A stretch of DNA of 48,946 bases from CBDCWT01 sp965223305 (GTDB lineage: Bacteria > Planctomycetota > Planctomycetia > Pirellulales > Pirellulaceae): positions 1 through 48,946 of the forward strand of contig CBDCWT010000020.1 in the NCBI GenBank assembly GCA_965223305.1, in the 5' to 3' direction. This document shows, in pieces, positions 17,217 to 26,397 of this stretch. The notes beneath the pieces were generated by a model that searched no databases, was not told the origin of the DNA, and was given only the letters and a program-made list of their open reading frames with translations. How positions within the stretch are numbered: the stretch's first letter is position 1; the number at the start of each line of letters is the position of its first letter. Position numbers and translations under genes: made by a program.

Positions 17217-17253
17217 TCACCGAGTGCCTGAAACAAAACTGAAGGACCCCACT

Positions 17254-17730
17254 ATGAAGTTTTCCGACTTTGTGCAGGCTGACGCCATTTTGGCGGAGCT
17301 ATCAGCAGACGAGAAGGAAAGTGTTGTCAACGAGTTAGTAGGCTCACTTGTTCAAGCGGGAGCCATCAAGGCCGACGATCAGGAGAGTATCGTCAAGGCC
17401 ATCATGAAGCGCGAAGAGTTGGGCAGTACCGGAATTGGCCGGGGTGTGGCGGTACCTCATACCAAGCATCCTAGCGTGAACCAGCTGATCGGTACCGTCG
17501 GGGTGAGCGGAGAAGGCGTCGACTTCGATAGCCTTGATGGTGAAAAAGTCCAGCTGTTCTTTCTGCTGGTCTCACCTCCCGATCGTCCGGGTGACCATTT
17601 GCGGGCTTTGGAGAACATCTCGCGACAGCTTCGGGATGACACTTTCTGCCGTTTTCTCAAGCAGTCCAAGACCGCAGCGGACATCCAACAGTTGCTTGAA
17701 GAAGCGGACAACAATCAGTTTGTTTCCTAG
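17254..17730 (+). CDS. ptsN: PTS EIIA domain protein (PtsN/EIIA-Ntr type)
   Basis: A 158-residue EIIA of the fructose/nitrogen class. It begins MKFSDFVQADAILAELSADE; GAAGGA lies seven bases before this ATG, whereas the upstream GTG at 17224 has no such site. The phosphorylatable His is in GVAVPHTKHPSVNQ, and the helix preceding it (IMKREELGSTGIG) is typical. The rest (VDFDSLDGEKVQLFFLLVSP, HLRALENISRQLRDD) matches the family over its whole length. With HPr and EI directly downstream and no EIIB/EIIC permease in the window, the protein is probably regulatory rather than a sugar importer. Confidence 0.92.
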   Translation: MKFSDFVQADAILAELSADEKESVVNELVGSLVQAGAIKADDQESIVKAIMKREELGSTGIGRGVAVPHTKHPSVNQLIGTVGVSGEGVDFDSLDGEKVQLFFLLVSPPDRPGDHLRALENISRQLRDDTFCRFLKQSKTAADIQQLLEEADNNQFVS

Positions 17731-17847
17731 GTGGTTGCGGCTCGCTCGTCCGGACAGTCCCGTCGGGTCCCCGGCGACTTGTGGACGGTGTGATGGTTTC
17801 CCGGTGCTTGAGTGTTGTTAGTAGGCGGTTGTGATGTGTTGGGTCGG

Positions 17848-18150
17848 ATGTTGGACAAATCCACAATTAGGCAGGTCACGGTGAACATTCCTCAGGGACT
17901 GCATGCTAGGCCTGCCCACGCCTTCGTCACGGTGGCGAGCCAGTTCAGCTCTGATGTTCGAGTGGTTCACAATGGCGAGAGTGTCGACGGCAAGAGCATT
18001 TTGGCGATTCTCGGCCTGGGAGCCGGCATGGGCACCGAGCTGACGCTCGAAGCGGTCGGTCAAGACGCGGCCGCAGCCGCTGACGCCCTCGAAGCCCTCT
18101 TCTTGAATGACTTTGGCGAAGTCGGAGAAGAGGAACAGAAAGCAGAATAG
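17848..18150 (+). CDS. ptsH: HPr phosphocarrier protein
   Basis: A 100-residue HPr that carries phosphate from EI to EIIA. The active-site His is in NIPQGLHARPAHAFVTVAS, and the Ser region is VDGKSILAILGLGAGMGTEL, so both the catalytic His and the Ser that HPr kinase would modify are present. The C-terminal tail is acidic (FGEVGEEEQKAE) and a little longer than usual. The ATG at 17848 is chosen because HPr homology begins within ten residues; the frame stays open upstream but without a ribosome binding site, and GGGTCGG is the only candidate before this ATG. It lies 117 bp after the EIIA gene and 146 bp before the EI gene. Confidence 0.92.
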   Translation: MLDKSTIRQVTVNIPQGLHARPAHAFVTVASQFSSDVRVVHNGESVDGKSILAILGLGAGMGTELTLEAVGQDAAAAADALEALFLNDFGEVGEEEQKAE

Positions 18151-18296
18151 GTCCGGAGCAGCGGTGGCTCTGGCAAGCCGTACAAGACAATCAGAAACAC
18201 TACAGGGTGAGTTGTATCGGCCGACATACGGCGGTAGATCCCCAAGCACACTATGCTTGGTCGTGAACCCGCTGGTTGGCGCCCCACCCGATTGCG

Positions 18297-20045
18297 ATGC
18301 AAACGTTACAGGGTATCGCCGCTTCGCCTGGCGTGGCCATCGGCGAAGCGTTGATCGTCGACAATGAGGGTTTTCGCATCCCTCGTCGCTTTGTTACGCG
18401 CGATGCGGTCGACGAGGAGTTGCAGCGGCTGGACAACGCCATCGAGGCAGCCGCTGCGGAGATCGCGCGGAACCACGAGACGATTTCACAGCAGCTGGGC
18501 GATCACTACGGCGCCATCTTCTCTGCCCATCTGCTGATGCTGCGAGACGCTCGCTTGCGTGACGAGCTTGAACAAGAGATTCGCCAGCATCATTGCTCAC
18601 CCGAGTACGCGGTCAGCCGTACGCTACGGCGATATGCAAAGGTGTTTCAAAACCTCCACGGCACGTACCTCGCGGAACGAGCCCACGATATCTTCGATAT
18701 CGAACGCAGTTTGCTGAGCAAGTTGCTGGGCGAGCGCCGTGAAGAACTAGCACATCTCGCTTCACCGGCTGTCATCCTGGCCCACAATCTGACGCCGAGT
18801 GAAACAGCGAACCTTGATCGCCGGTTCGTGCTAGGCTTCGCGACCGAACTAGGTGGGGCCAGCGGGCACACGGCGATCGTCGCCAAGGGCCTGGAGATCC
18901 CCGCGGTGGTCGGCATCGGAGGCTATCTGGCCGATGTTGCCGGAGGAGACTTGGTCATCGTCGACGGAGATCATGGCCGGATCATCCTGAATCCGGATCA
19001 GGCCACCTTGCAGCGTTATCAAGACGAAGTCGAAGAGCACCGCAGCCTAGCAGTCAGACTCGAACGCGAGCTGCGCGATCTGCCTGCGATGACTCGTGAC
19101 GGAGTCTCCCTGAGTTTGCAAGCCAACATCGAGTTCCCTTGGGAAGTCGACGTGTGCGTGGAACGCGGCGCCGACGGAATTGGACTCTACCGCACCGAAT
19201 TCCTCTACCTGGGAGTCGCGGCCGAGCCAACAGAAGCCGATCACTACGAAGCTTACGCGCGGGTCATCGAGGCGATGCGGGGGCTGCCGGTCTGTATACG
19301 CACCTTAGACCTCGGAGCCGATAAGCTCGGCCAGCTGCCAGCGGCTGAAGAAGAAAGAAACCCGTTCCTAGGTCTGCGCAGCGTGCGTTTGTCGCTTAAG
19401 AACGTCCCGCTGTTTAGGACCCAGCTGCGCGCCATCCTGCGGGCAAGCGCATTGGGGCAAGTCCGCATCATGTTTCCTCTGATCGGCACGCTCCAAGAGT
19501 TGCGACAATGCAAGATGGTGCTGGCCGACGCCATGGAAGATCTGGAGGAATGCAACATCGAGTTTGATCGCACCATCGAGATCGGCATGATGGTCGAAGT
19601 GCCTGCGGCAGTGGTGCTACTGGATCGATTCCTTGCGGAGGTCGATTTCATCAGCATCGGCACGAACGATCTTGTCCAGTATGCCCTGGCCGTCGATCGC
19701 AGCAACAAGGAAGTAGCGGACCGGTACCGAGCGAGCGACCCTGCGGTCTTGCGGTTGCTCGAAATGTCACTCGCGGCAACCCACGCAGCTCAGTTGCCAG
19801 CGAGTATTTGCGGACAAATGGCGGGAGAACCGCTCTATACGATGTTGCTGCTGGGACTGGGCTTCCGTTCCTTGAGCGCAGCGCCCAGCGCCATTCCTGA
19901 AATCAAGAACATTTGCCGGAATGTCTCGCTCTCCGAGTGTGAAGAGGTTGCCCAACACGCCTTGGCGATGGACAACGCGCGAGAGGTCGAGTCGTACCTG
20001 CGAGAACAACTACGAAAGGTCGCGCCCGAGCTGGCATGGTCCTGA
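18297..20045 (+). CDS. ptsI: PTS phosphotransferase enzyme I
   Basis: A 582-residue enzyme I that phosphorylates HPr from phosphoenolpyruvate. The domain order is normal: N-terminal helical HPr-binding region, phospho-His domain with LGGASGHTAIVAKGLEIPAV (His near residue 191), linker, and PEP-binding barrel (GIGLYRTEFLYLG, RTLDLGADK, IMFPLIGT, ISIGTNDLVQYALAVDRSNK, catalytic Cys in ICGQMAG). The residue before the active His is Gly where most EI proteins have Ser. The ATG at 18297 is chosen over TTG at 18276, since homology starts at LQGIAASPGVAIG. It closes the EIIA-HPr-EI set. Confidence 0.95.
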   Translation: MQTLQGIAASPGVAIGEALIVDNEGFRIPRRFVTRDAVDEELQRLDNAIEAAAAEIARNHETISQQLGDHYGAIFSAHLLMLRDARLRDELEQEIRQHHCSPEYAVSRTLRRYAKVFQNLHGTYLAERAHDIFDIERSLLSKLLGERREELAHLASPAVILAHNLTPSETANLDRRFVLGFATELGGASGHTAIVAKGLEIPAVVGIGGYLADVAGGDLVIVDGDHGRIILNPDQATLQRYQDEVEEHRSLAVRLERELRDLPAMTRDGVSLSLQANIEFPWEVDVCVERGADGIGLYRTEFLYLGVAAEPTEADHYEAYARVIEAMRGLPVCIRTLDLGADKLGQLPAAEEERNPFLGLRSVRLSLKNVPLFRTQLRAILRASALGQVRIMFPLIGTLQELRQCKMVLADAMEDLEECNIEFDRTIEIGMMVEVPAAVVLLDRFLAEVDFISIGTNDLVQYALAVDRSNKEVADRYRASDPAVLRLLEMSLAATHAAQLPASICGQMAGEPLYTMLLLGLGFRSLSAAPSAIPEIKNICRNVSLSECEEVAQHALAMDNAREVESYLREQLRKVAPELAWS

Positions 20046-20056
20046 AGGGAGATCGA

Positions 20057-20111
20057 TGGCGTCCCAGCGTCCGGTAGACGCGTCGCTGTTTGGCAGCGAC
20101 AGAACGCCATG
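20057..20111 (+). promoter_or_regulatory. Two-tier hairpin between the EI and RNase E/G genes
   Basis: The outer arms ATGGCGT (20057-20063) and ACGCCAT (20105-20111) enclose an inner perfect hairpin GTCGCTG-TTTGG-CAGCGAC (20083-20101). It begins 12 bases after the EI stop and ends 82 bases before the RNase start. It could be a processing or autoregulatory structure; without a T-run it is not a standard terminator. Confidence 0.45.
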
Positions 20112-20193
20112 TCGAGGTCTTGCTCCAGCACCTACGACGCTTGTTGACAGCGGGGACGACCCCTAACCACCGACTATTAGATGGACGTAAACA

Positions 20194-21819
20194 ATGAAAA
20201 AAGAGATGTTAATCAACGTATCCCAACCCCCTCCCGAGGAATGCCGAATTGCGATCGTCGAAGACGGTTTGCTGGAAGAGCTCTATATCGAGCGTGCCAG
20301 TCAAGGCAATTTGGTCGGTAACATTTACAAAGGTCGAGTCGTCAACCTGGAGCCGAGTATTCAGGCGGCGTTCGTCGACTTTGGAGTTGGCAAGAACGGG
20401 TTCTTGCACATCAGCGACGTCGAGCCTCAGTACTTCCGCCAAGGAGGCTATGACCCCGAAAAGGTCTTGGCCAGCGAGGCCGCTGGACGGCGGGGAACCG
20501 AGAAGAATGGAAACGGAAGTCGCGACGGTTCCAACCGATCGCAGGCGCGGCGCGCACGTGCCGGCGGACGCCCGCGGGTAAAGCCGCCGATTCAGGAGAT
20601 CTTTCGCAGGGGTGACGAAGTACTCGTACAAGTCATCAAAGAGGGAATCGGCGCCAAAGGACCGACGCTGTCCACTTATATCAGCATTCCCGGTCGCTAC
20701 CTCGTTTTGATGCCCGCTCTGGGACGCCTGGGAGTTTCGCGCAAGATCGAGGATGAAGCCGATCGGCGACGGCTGCGAGAGACGCTGCTGGAACTCAATC
20801 CACCCAAAGGGCTGGGGTTTATCGTCCGCACCGCAGGTGTCGATCGCAATCGTAAGGAGCTGTCGCGCGATATGGCCTACCTACTGCGCCTCTGGAAAGT
20901 CATCGTGCGGCGCATTAAGAGGACTTCCGCTCCGGTCGACATCTATGAAGAGAGCGACATGATCATCCGCACGATCCGCGACATCTTCACTTCGGATGTT
21001 GACGCAATCTACGTCGACCAAGAGGATGCGTTCAACCGCGCCAAGGAATTCCTCCAGCTGGTGATGCCCCGACACGTCAACCGCCTTCGTTGTTATGCTG
21101 GCAAGGAACCTCTCTTCCACAAGTACAATCTAGAGGCCGAGATCAGCCGGATCCACAAGCGCGAGGTGCCCCTCCGCGAAGGTGGTTCGATCGTGATCGA
21201 CCAAACCGAAGCGTTGGTCGCCATCGATGTCAACAGCGGTAACTTTCGCGCTGATGACTCGGCAGAAGAGACGGCTTTTCAGCTCAACTTGGCCGCCGCC
21301 CGAGAAATCGCTCGGCAACTTCGCCTGCGCGACCTAGGTGGTGTGATTGTCAACGACTTTATCGACATGCGGCGTGAGAAACACCGGCGGGGGCTCGAGA
21401 GGGCGTTGCGGGATTCGCTGAAACGTGACCGAGCTCGCACGAAGATCCTCCGTACTAGCCCGTTCGGTCTCATCGAGATGACTCGTCAGCGCATCCGCCC
21501 GAGTCTGAAGCGGAGCGTCTACGCGGACTGCCCCTGCTGCAGCGGCAGAGGCGTTGTCAAGACCGCCGAGAGTATGTCGATCGAGGTGATTCGCATGCTC
21601 ATGCTTGCCAGCCAACAGCCGAACATCGGTCATGTCACGGTCCGTGTGGACGGCCAGGTCGCCTCTTACCTGAACAACCGCAAACGGAGGGAGATCATGC
21701 AGCTCGAGGAGGGAGGCATGAACGTCCAAATCCTGGGCAGCGAAGGGCTTTATCCCGAGCACCTGGAGCTCGATTGCCTGGACGGCAACGGCCGCGAGAT
21801 ACGGATTGACTTCGATTAG
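20194..21819 (+). CDS. rng: Ribonuclease E/G family endoribonuclease
   Basis: A 541-residue single-strand-specific endoribonuclease. The S1 domain (GNIYKGRVVNLEPSIQAAFV, GFLHISDVEP) is split by a basic Gly/Arg-rich insert near residues 90-135, as in other RNase E/G proteins. The 5'-sensor and RNase H-like parts follow (LSTYISIPGRYLVLMP, GLGFIVRTAG), then the catalytic DVNSG motif in ALVAIDVNSGNF with IVNDFIDMRR, and the Zn-link cysteines in DCPCCSGRG. It lacks the long C-terminal degradosome scaffold of E. coli RNase E, so it is RNase G-sized. Only a weak ribosome binding site is present. It precedes rplU by 137 bp, an order common in bacteria. Confidence 0.95.
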   Translation: MKKEMLINVSQPPPEECRIAIVEDGLLEELYIERASQGNLVGNIYKGRVVNLEPSIQAAFVDFGVGKNGFLHISDVEPQYFRQGGYDPEKVLASEAAGRRGTEKNGNGSRDGSNRSQARRARAGGRPRVKPPIQEIFRRGDEVLVQVIKEGIGAKGPTLSTYISIPGRYLVLMPALGRLGVSRKIEDEADRRRLRETLLELNPPKGLGFIVRTAGVDRNRKELSRDMAYLLRLWKVIVRRIKRTSAPVDIYEESDMIIRTIRDIFTSDVDAIYVDQEDAFNRAKEFLQLVMPRHVNRLRCYAGKEPLFHKYNLEAEISRIHKREVPLREGGSIVIDQTEALVAIDVNSGNFRADDSAEETAFQLNLAAAREIARQLRLRDLGGVIVNDFIDMRREKHRRGLERALRDSLKRDRARTKILRTSPFGLIEMTRQRIRPSLKRSVYADCPCCSGRGVVKTAESMSIEVIRMLMLASQQPNIGHVTVRVDGQVASYLNNRKRREIMQLEEGGMNVQILGSEGLYPEHLELDCLDGNGREIRIDFD

Positions 21820-21956
21820 GCCTCGACGGGCTTTCTGGCGGCTGGTAGATTGGCGGTCTTAGTGTCAACTGGAGCTGGCGTTCGCCGCACCGCCAGGCTG
21901 AGTACTCTATAAGCTCCGACACGGCTCTCCAAGGTAGTTTCGTCGAAAGGTTTGCG

Positions 21957-22268
21957 ATGTACGCCATCATTCTAGACGGGGGACGGCAGTACAAGGTTGA
22001 AGAAGGCCAGCAGCTGGAGGTCGACTACCGCGAGGCCGCGAAGGGAGCTGAACTGCAGTTCGAGCGCGTGCTGGCCGTGTCGGGTGACGAAGGGCTGCGG
22101 CTGGGAAAACCAACGGTGGACGGGGCATCTGTTTCGGCCGAGGTGCTTGGAGTCCGGCTTGGCGAGAAGATATCGGTGCAAAAACTGCGGCGGCGCAAGA
22201 ACTCCCGTCGTCGCACCGGACACCGGCAGATGTACACCACGGTCCGAATCAACAAAATCACGGCGTAG
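21957..22268 (+). CDS. rplU: Ribosomal protein L21
   Basis: The 103-residue 50S protein L21 (MYAIILDGGRQYKVEEGQQL, then VSVQ-like KISVQKLRRRKNSRRRTGHR and VRINKI at the end), full length. AAAGG lies six bases before the ATG. In most bacteria rpmA (L27) follows directly; here the next 1 kb has no L27 gene and instead holds repeats and the nrdJ control region, so rpmA must lie elsewhere. Confidence 0.95.
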   Translation: MYAIILDGGRQYKVEEGQQLEVDYREAAKGAELQFERVLAVSGDEGLRLGKPTVDGASVSAEVLGVRLGEKISVQKLRRRKNSRRRTGHRQMYTTVRINKITA

Positions 22269-22441
22269 CCGCCCCCGGGACGAAGGTCCGCCCCAGACTC
22301 AAGGACTTTTCCCCGACGTTCCGCCGCTATCTGATCGTGGCCGAACTCGCCAGAGTTTGGTGGACTGCCGATTCGTCCAAATTCGGGCGAATTCGGCTAC
22401 AGTCCTTAACGGCGTTGCCACACACTCCCCTTTGCCCCTTC

Positions 22442-22665
22442 GAGGTCGTGCAGCTTTTAAGTTAGTGCGTGATCTCGTCTTTTCTCACTCTCCCCTCGGG
22501 GAGAGTCGGCCCGAAGGGCCGGAGAGGGGGCACTCGCCGGACGCTACGCGTCGGTTTCGCTGGGGAACCGTGGGCTAACGCCCAGCGGCTGATGTGGAGC
22601 GTAGCCGAACTCGCCAGAGTTTGGTGGATTGCACGAAGCGTAAAACGTAAAAGCTGCACGACCTC
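22442..22665. repeat. 220-bp palindromic dispersed repeat, copy B
   Basis: A 224-bp copy with terminal inverted repeats GAGGTCGTGCAGCTTTTA (22442-22459) and its complement ending CTGCACGACCTC (22665). Inside are the same hairpins, 26-bp core (22566-22591, minus) and CTCGCCAGAGTTTGG segment as in copy A. A further isolated GGCCGAACTCGCCAGAGTTT lies near 22340. The stretch 22666-23038 holds no gene that I can support. Confidence 0.85.
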
Positions 22666-23038
22666 CTTCGCGGCGGGTGCGGGACACGCACTCGGTCTTG
22701 TAACTCGGCGTTCCGCATTGTTGAGTCCGCCTAAATGACCGAGTTCGACTCTGTTCGCTCCTCAGACTTCGCTGCCTGTTTCCGGGAGACGGAACTACAA
22801 AAGGGCAGAGACTCGGGGAAAACTCCGCTCCTTTTCGCCGTCCGGGCGCTCCGGGAAAAAAGTTTCGCCGGTGCTGTTTTTTCCATGGTCTCGCGTCCGC
22901 CGTGCAGAAATCGCTGTAATGCGTTTGATATTAGATGGTTAGGAACGCATTTCCCGGCTGTTCGTCGAGTGTCACCGGGCGGGCTGCGTTGCGCTAAGGT
23001 TCTGTTAAATGGACAGATAGAGCGGATTCGCTCGACGT

Positions 23039-23241
23039 GATTGACGAGTCAATCGAAAAGTGTAAACTTTGCTCCCTTCACCTCCAAATGTTGTGGCTGG
23101 TCGCCCGACTGCTACAATATGTGGTGGTTTTCCTGCTTTTGGTGGGCAGGCCCTAGTGGGGGGTTTGAGTAGGCGCAGTGTGACGAATTCTTCGTCATTT
23201 GTGGCGCGCCAACGGCCGATGATTGGTGTATAAATGTACAC
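23039..23241 (+). promoter_or_regulatory. Three perfect palindromes upstream of nrdJ
   Basis: GATTGAC-GA-GTCAATC (23039-23054), TGACGAA-TTC-TTCGTCA (23181-23197) and GTGTA-TAAATG-TACAC (23226-23241). None matches the NrdR box closely, and the spacing is not the usual NrdR pair distance. They are candidate operator sites; the cognate regulators are unknown. Confidence 0.5.
23091..23118 (+). promoter_or_regulatory. Possible nrdJ promoter
   Basis: TTGTGG (23091-23096), 16-base spacer, TACAAT (23113-23118). This would give a leader of about 215 bases that contains two of the palindromes. Confidence 0.4.
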
Positions 23242-23340
23242 TTACGCAGAGCCCTGATCGGCGCGGCAAGGTCTAGAAATGGGTTACCTAACGGAAGGGT
23301 ACCCTGGGGAAATCGAGGTAAGAAGTCAGGAGGATCAAGG

Positions 23341-26319
23341 ATGGCACCGATCGCGTCGACGGTTTCTAGGGAAAAGAGTTCCACCACTCAGTTGTCGGGC
23401 ACAGCAGTGGAATCTTCATCAGCGAGCGATAACACACGCGAGGGTCTGAAGGTCGACGCCGTTTTCTGTCCGGATGCGGTTGCTGATCCTTTCGAGACTG
23501 TGGAGTGGGAGCTGCGCAGCGCGGCGATCAAGGACGAGAACGGGCAGTTGTTGTTCGAGCAGCAGGACTGCGAAGTACCGGCCGCTTGGAGTCAGCTAGC
23601 GACGAACGTCGTGGTCAGCAAATATTTTTTTGGCGAGAACGGCACGGCCGAGCGTGAACAGAGTGTTCGCCAATTGATCCATCGCGTAACGCGGACAATC
23701 GCCGACTGGGGCATCCAGGACGGCTACTTTGCCTCGGCCGAGGATGGCGAACGGTTTTACCGGGAACTAACCTGGCTATGCCTCCACCAGCACGGCGCTT
23801 TCAATTCACCGGTCTGGTTTAATGTTGGCCTCTATCACCAATACGGCGTACAGGGTGCAAAGTGCAATTGGCACTGGGATCCAAGCAGCTGCACGGTGCG
23901 AATGCCGGAGAATCCCTACGAGTATCCTCAAGGTTCGGCCTGTTTCATTCAAAGCGTTGAAGACAACATGGAAGCCATCATGCGTCTGGCGACAAGCGAG
24001 GCCATGTTGTTCAAATTTGGATCGGGGACAGGTACAGACTTATCGACTGTACGTTCGCATCGCGAGATGTTGTCGGGAGGAGGCCGCCCTAGTGGACCGT
24101 TATCGTTCATGCGTGTCTACGATCAGATTGCGGCGGTCGTAAAGTCGGGAGGAAAGACGCGCCGCGCCGCGAAGATGCAGTCACTGAAGGTCTGGCATCC
24201 GGACATTCTGGAGTTTATCGAAAGCAAATGGAAAGAAGAAAAGAAGGCCCACACGCTGATTGAGAAGGGCGGCTACGAAGCGAATTTCAATGGAGAGGCG
24301 TACAGTTCGATTCTTTTCCAGAATGCGAATCTTTCGGTGCGTGTTACCGATGAATTTATGGAGACCGTTGACAGCGGTGGTCGTTGGACGACCCGCTGGG
24401 TAACCGATTCGTCCAAGGAAGGACCTTCCTACGAAGCTGGCTACTTAATGCAACGGATGGCGGAATGCGCTTGGCATTGTGGAGACCCCGGCGTTCAGTA
24501 TGACTCGACAATCAATCGGTGGCATACCTGCCCTAATTCGGGCAGGATCAATGCAAGCAATCCATGTTCGGAATACATGTTTCTGGACAATACGGCCTGC
24601 AATCTGGCTAGCGTCAATTTACTGAAGTTCCGTAATAACAGTGGCTCCTTCGATGTGAGTCGTTTCCAGCAAGCCTGCCGTTTGTTCTTTATCGCTCAAG
24701 AGATCCTGGTCGATCACGCCAGCTATCCAACTGACCAAATCGCCGAAAACAGCCATCGTTTCCGCCCCTTGGGCTTGGGCTACTCGAACCTGGGTAGCCT
24801 GATCATGGCTAGCGGTGTTCCTTACGATTCTGCGGCGGCTCGTGGTCTGTGTGGTTCGGTGACCGCTCTCTTGCATGGTGTGGCGAATCTGACCAGTGCT
24901 GAGATGTCTTCGGTTGTCGGACCGTTCCAGGACTACGCGGCTAACCGCGAGCCGTTCCTACGCGTGATGCAAATGCATCGGAATGCCGTAGAAGCAATCG
25001 ACGATGAAGGACCCAAGGAACTTAAGGACGCTGCCCGAAGACTGTGGGATCAGGTATTGAAGACTGGCAGCAAGTTCGGTTTTCGCAACGCGCAAGCGAC
25101 GGTGCTCGCCCCCACTGGAACGATCAGCTTTCTGATGGATTGCGATACGACCGGCATCGAGCCTGACATCGCTCTGGTCAAGTACAAACAGTTGGCCGGC
25201 GGTGGAATGCTGAAGATCGTGAACCAGACCGTCAATGCGGCGCTCGAGCGACTGGGGTATGACGAGCCCCAGATCGAGGCCATTACCCATTTCGTTGATG
25301 AAAACGACACGATTGAGGGGGCACCCCACCTCAAACCGGCTGACCTCGCGGTGTTCGATTGCGCCTTCAAACCTGCCAATGGTGTGCGCAGCATCGAGTG
25401 GGGCGCACATGTGCGCATGATGGCTGCCGCTCAACCGTTCCTGTCGGGTGCGATTTCGAAGACGGTCAACATGCCCACCGAATCGACGCCTGACGATATT
25501 GCGGAGGCGTATCGTTGGGGCTGGCGTTTGGGGCTGAAGGCCTTAGCCATTTACCGTGACGGATCGAAGTGGAGTCAGCCGTTGTCGACCAAGACGGAAG
25601 GCGACAAGAGCTCAGAAAAGGAGGCCAAGGCTCGGCCACAACGTGAGCGGTTACCCGACACCCGCAACTCATTGACACACAAGTTCAGCGTCGGCGGCCA
25701 CGAAGGGTACATTAACGTGGGTCTCTATCCCTCCGGTCGTCCAGGCGAGCTGTTCATTACCATGGCCAAAGAGGGCAGTACCGTGGGGGGCTTGATGGAT
25801 GCCTTCGGGACAGCGATCTCGATTTGCCTACAATACGGCGTGCCACTCGAGGTGCTCGTCAACAAGTTCTCCCACACCCGCTTCGAGCCCATGGGCCATA
25901 CCACCAATCCCGACATTCGAATTGCCAAGAGCGTCGTGGACTATATATTCCGGTGGTTGGGAGTTACCTTCCTGCCCGGCTACCGCGAAGCGAACAAGGG
26001 AATTCTGCCCACCGAAACCGACGACAGTGCCTCAACCTCGCGACAGCAACCGTCGGCCAACTCGCCCGACGCACAGCCACAGCCCTCCCGTACCGTGAAC
26101 GGCAACGGCGCGGCTGTGAACGACTTGATGGACGCAGTAGATCTAGACGTTCTCGATCGAGCAGGCGTGGCACTGAAGATGGACGGGAGCAGCCGTGACG
26201 TTCAGTTCGCCCGCTTCCAAAGCGACGCGCCCAGTTGTGATAACTGTGGAGCGATTACGGTTCGCAACGGAAACTGCTATCTCTGTCACAACTGTGGAAA
26301 CAGCATGGGTTGCTCGTAA
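23341..26319 (+). CDS. nrdJ: B12-dependent (class II) ribonucleotide reductase
   Basis: A 992-residue adenosylcobalamin-dependent ribonucleotide reductase making deoxyribonucleotides. Recognisable are the N-terminal part (WLCLHQHGAFNSPVWFNVGL), the long catalytic barrel (GTDLSTVRSHREMLSGGGRP, NPCSEYMFLDNTACNLASVN, ATVLAPTGTISFLMDCDTTG), the C-terminal segment (LPDTRNSLTHKFSVGGHEGY, PGELFITMAKEGSTVGGLMD) and a terminal Cys-rich zinc/redox tail (SCDNCGAITVRNGNCYLCHN). A consensus AGGAGG lies seven bases before the ATG. No activase or small subunit is needed. Being oxygen-independent, it works aerobically and anaerobically. A strong terminator follows, so it is transcribed alone. Confidence 0.97.
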   Translation: MAPIASTVSREKSSTTQLSGTAVESSSASDNTREGLKVDAVFCPDAVADPFETVEWELRSAAIKDENGQLLFEQQDCEVPAAWSQLATNVVVSKYFFGENGTAEREQSVRQLIHRVTRTIADWGIQDGYFASAEDGERFYRELTWLCLHQHGAFNSPVWFNVGLYHQYGVQGAKCNWHWDPSSCTVRMPENPYEYPQGSACFIQSVEDNMEAIMRLATSEAMLFKFGSGTGTDLSTVRSHREMLSGGGRPSGPLSFMRVYDQIAAVVKSGGKTRRAAKMQSLKVWHPDILEFIESKWKEEKKAHTLIEKGGYEANFNGEAYSSILFQNANLSVRVTDEFMETVDSGGRWTTRWVTDSSKEGPSYEAGYLMQRMAECAWHCGDPGVQYDSTINRWHTCPNSGRINASNPCSEYMFLDNTACNLASVNLLKFRNNSGSFDVSRFQQACRLFFIAQEILVDHASYPTDQIAENSHRFRPLGLGYSNLGSLIMASGVPYDSAAARGLCGSVTALLHGVANLTSAEMSSVVGPFQDYAANREPFLRVMQMHRNAVEAIDDEGPKELKDAARRLWDQVLKTGSKFGFRNAQATVLAPTGTISFLMDCDTTGIEPDIALVKYKQLAGGGMLKIVNQTVNAALERLGYDEPQIEAITHFVDENDTIEGAPHLKPADLAVFDCAFKPANGVRSIEWGAHVRMMAAAQPFLSGAISKTVNMPTESTPDDIAEAYRWGWRLGLKALAIYRDGSKWSQPLSTKTEGDKSSEKEAKARPQRERLPDTRNSLTHKFSVGGHEGYINVGLYPSGRPGELFITMAKEGSTVGGLMDAFGTAISICLQYGVPLEVLVNKFSHTRFEPMGHTTNPDIRIAKSVVDYIFRWLGVTFLPGYREANKGILPTETDDSASTSRQQPSANSPDAQPQPSRTVNGNGAAVNDLMDAVDLDVLDRAGVALKMDGSSRDVQFARFQSDAPSCDNCGAITVRNGNCYLCHNCGNSMGCS

Positions 26320-26363
26320 TGGATTGGGCGGGAGGCCCCGAGCAGCCCTCTGTTCTTCTAAAG

Positions 26364-26397
26364 GGATGCTGCCGAACCGTCGGCAGCATCCTCTTTT
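26364..26397 (+). terminator. Rho-independent terminator of nrdJ
   Basis: A perfect 12-bp stem (GGATGCTGCCGA with TCGGCAGCATCC), four-base loop ACCG, then TCTTTT. Confidence 0.9.

Noticed and set aside
22735..23040. 101-codon frame upstream of nrdJ
   Set aside because: No ribosome binding site, no recognisable features, and it lies in a control region.
23325..23343. AGTCAGGAGGATCAAG before nrdJ as a cobalamin riboswitch B12 box
   Set aside because: Only the first nine bases resemble the box; the rest of the riboswitch is absent and the sequence is explained by a consensus ribosome binding site.
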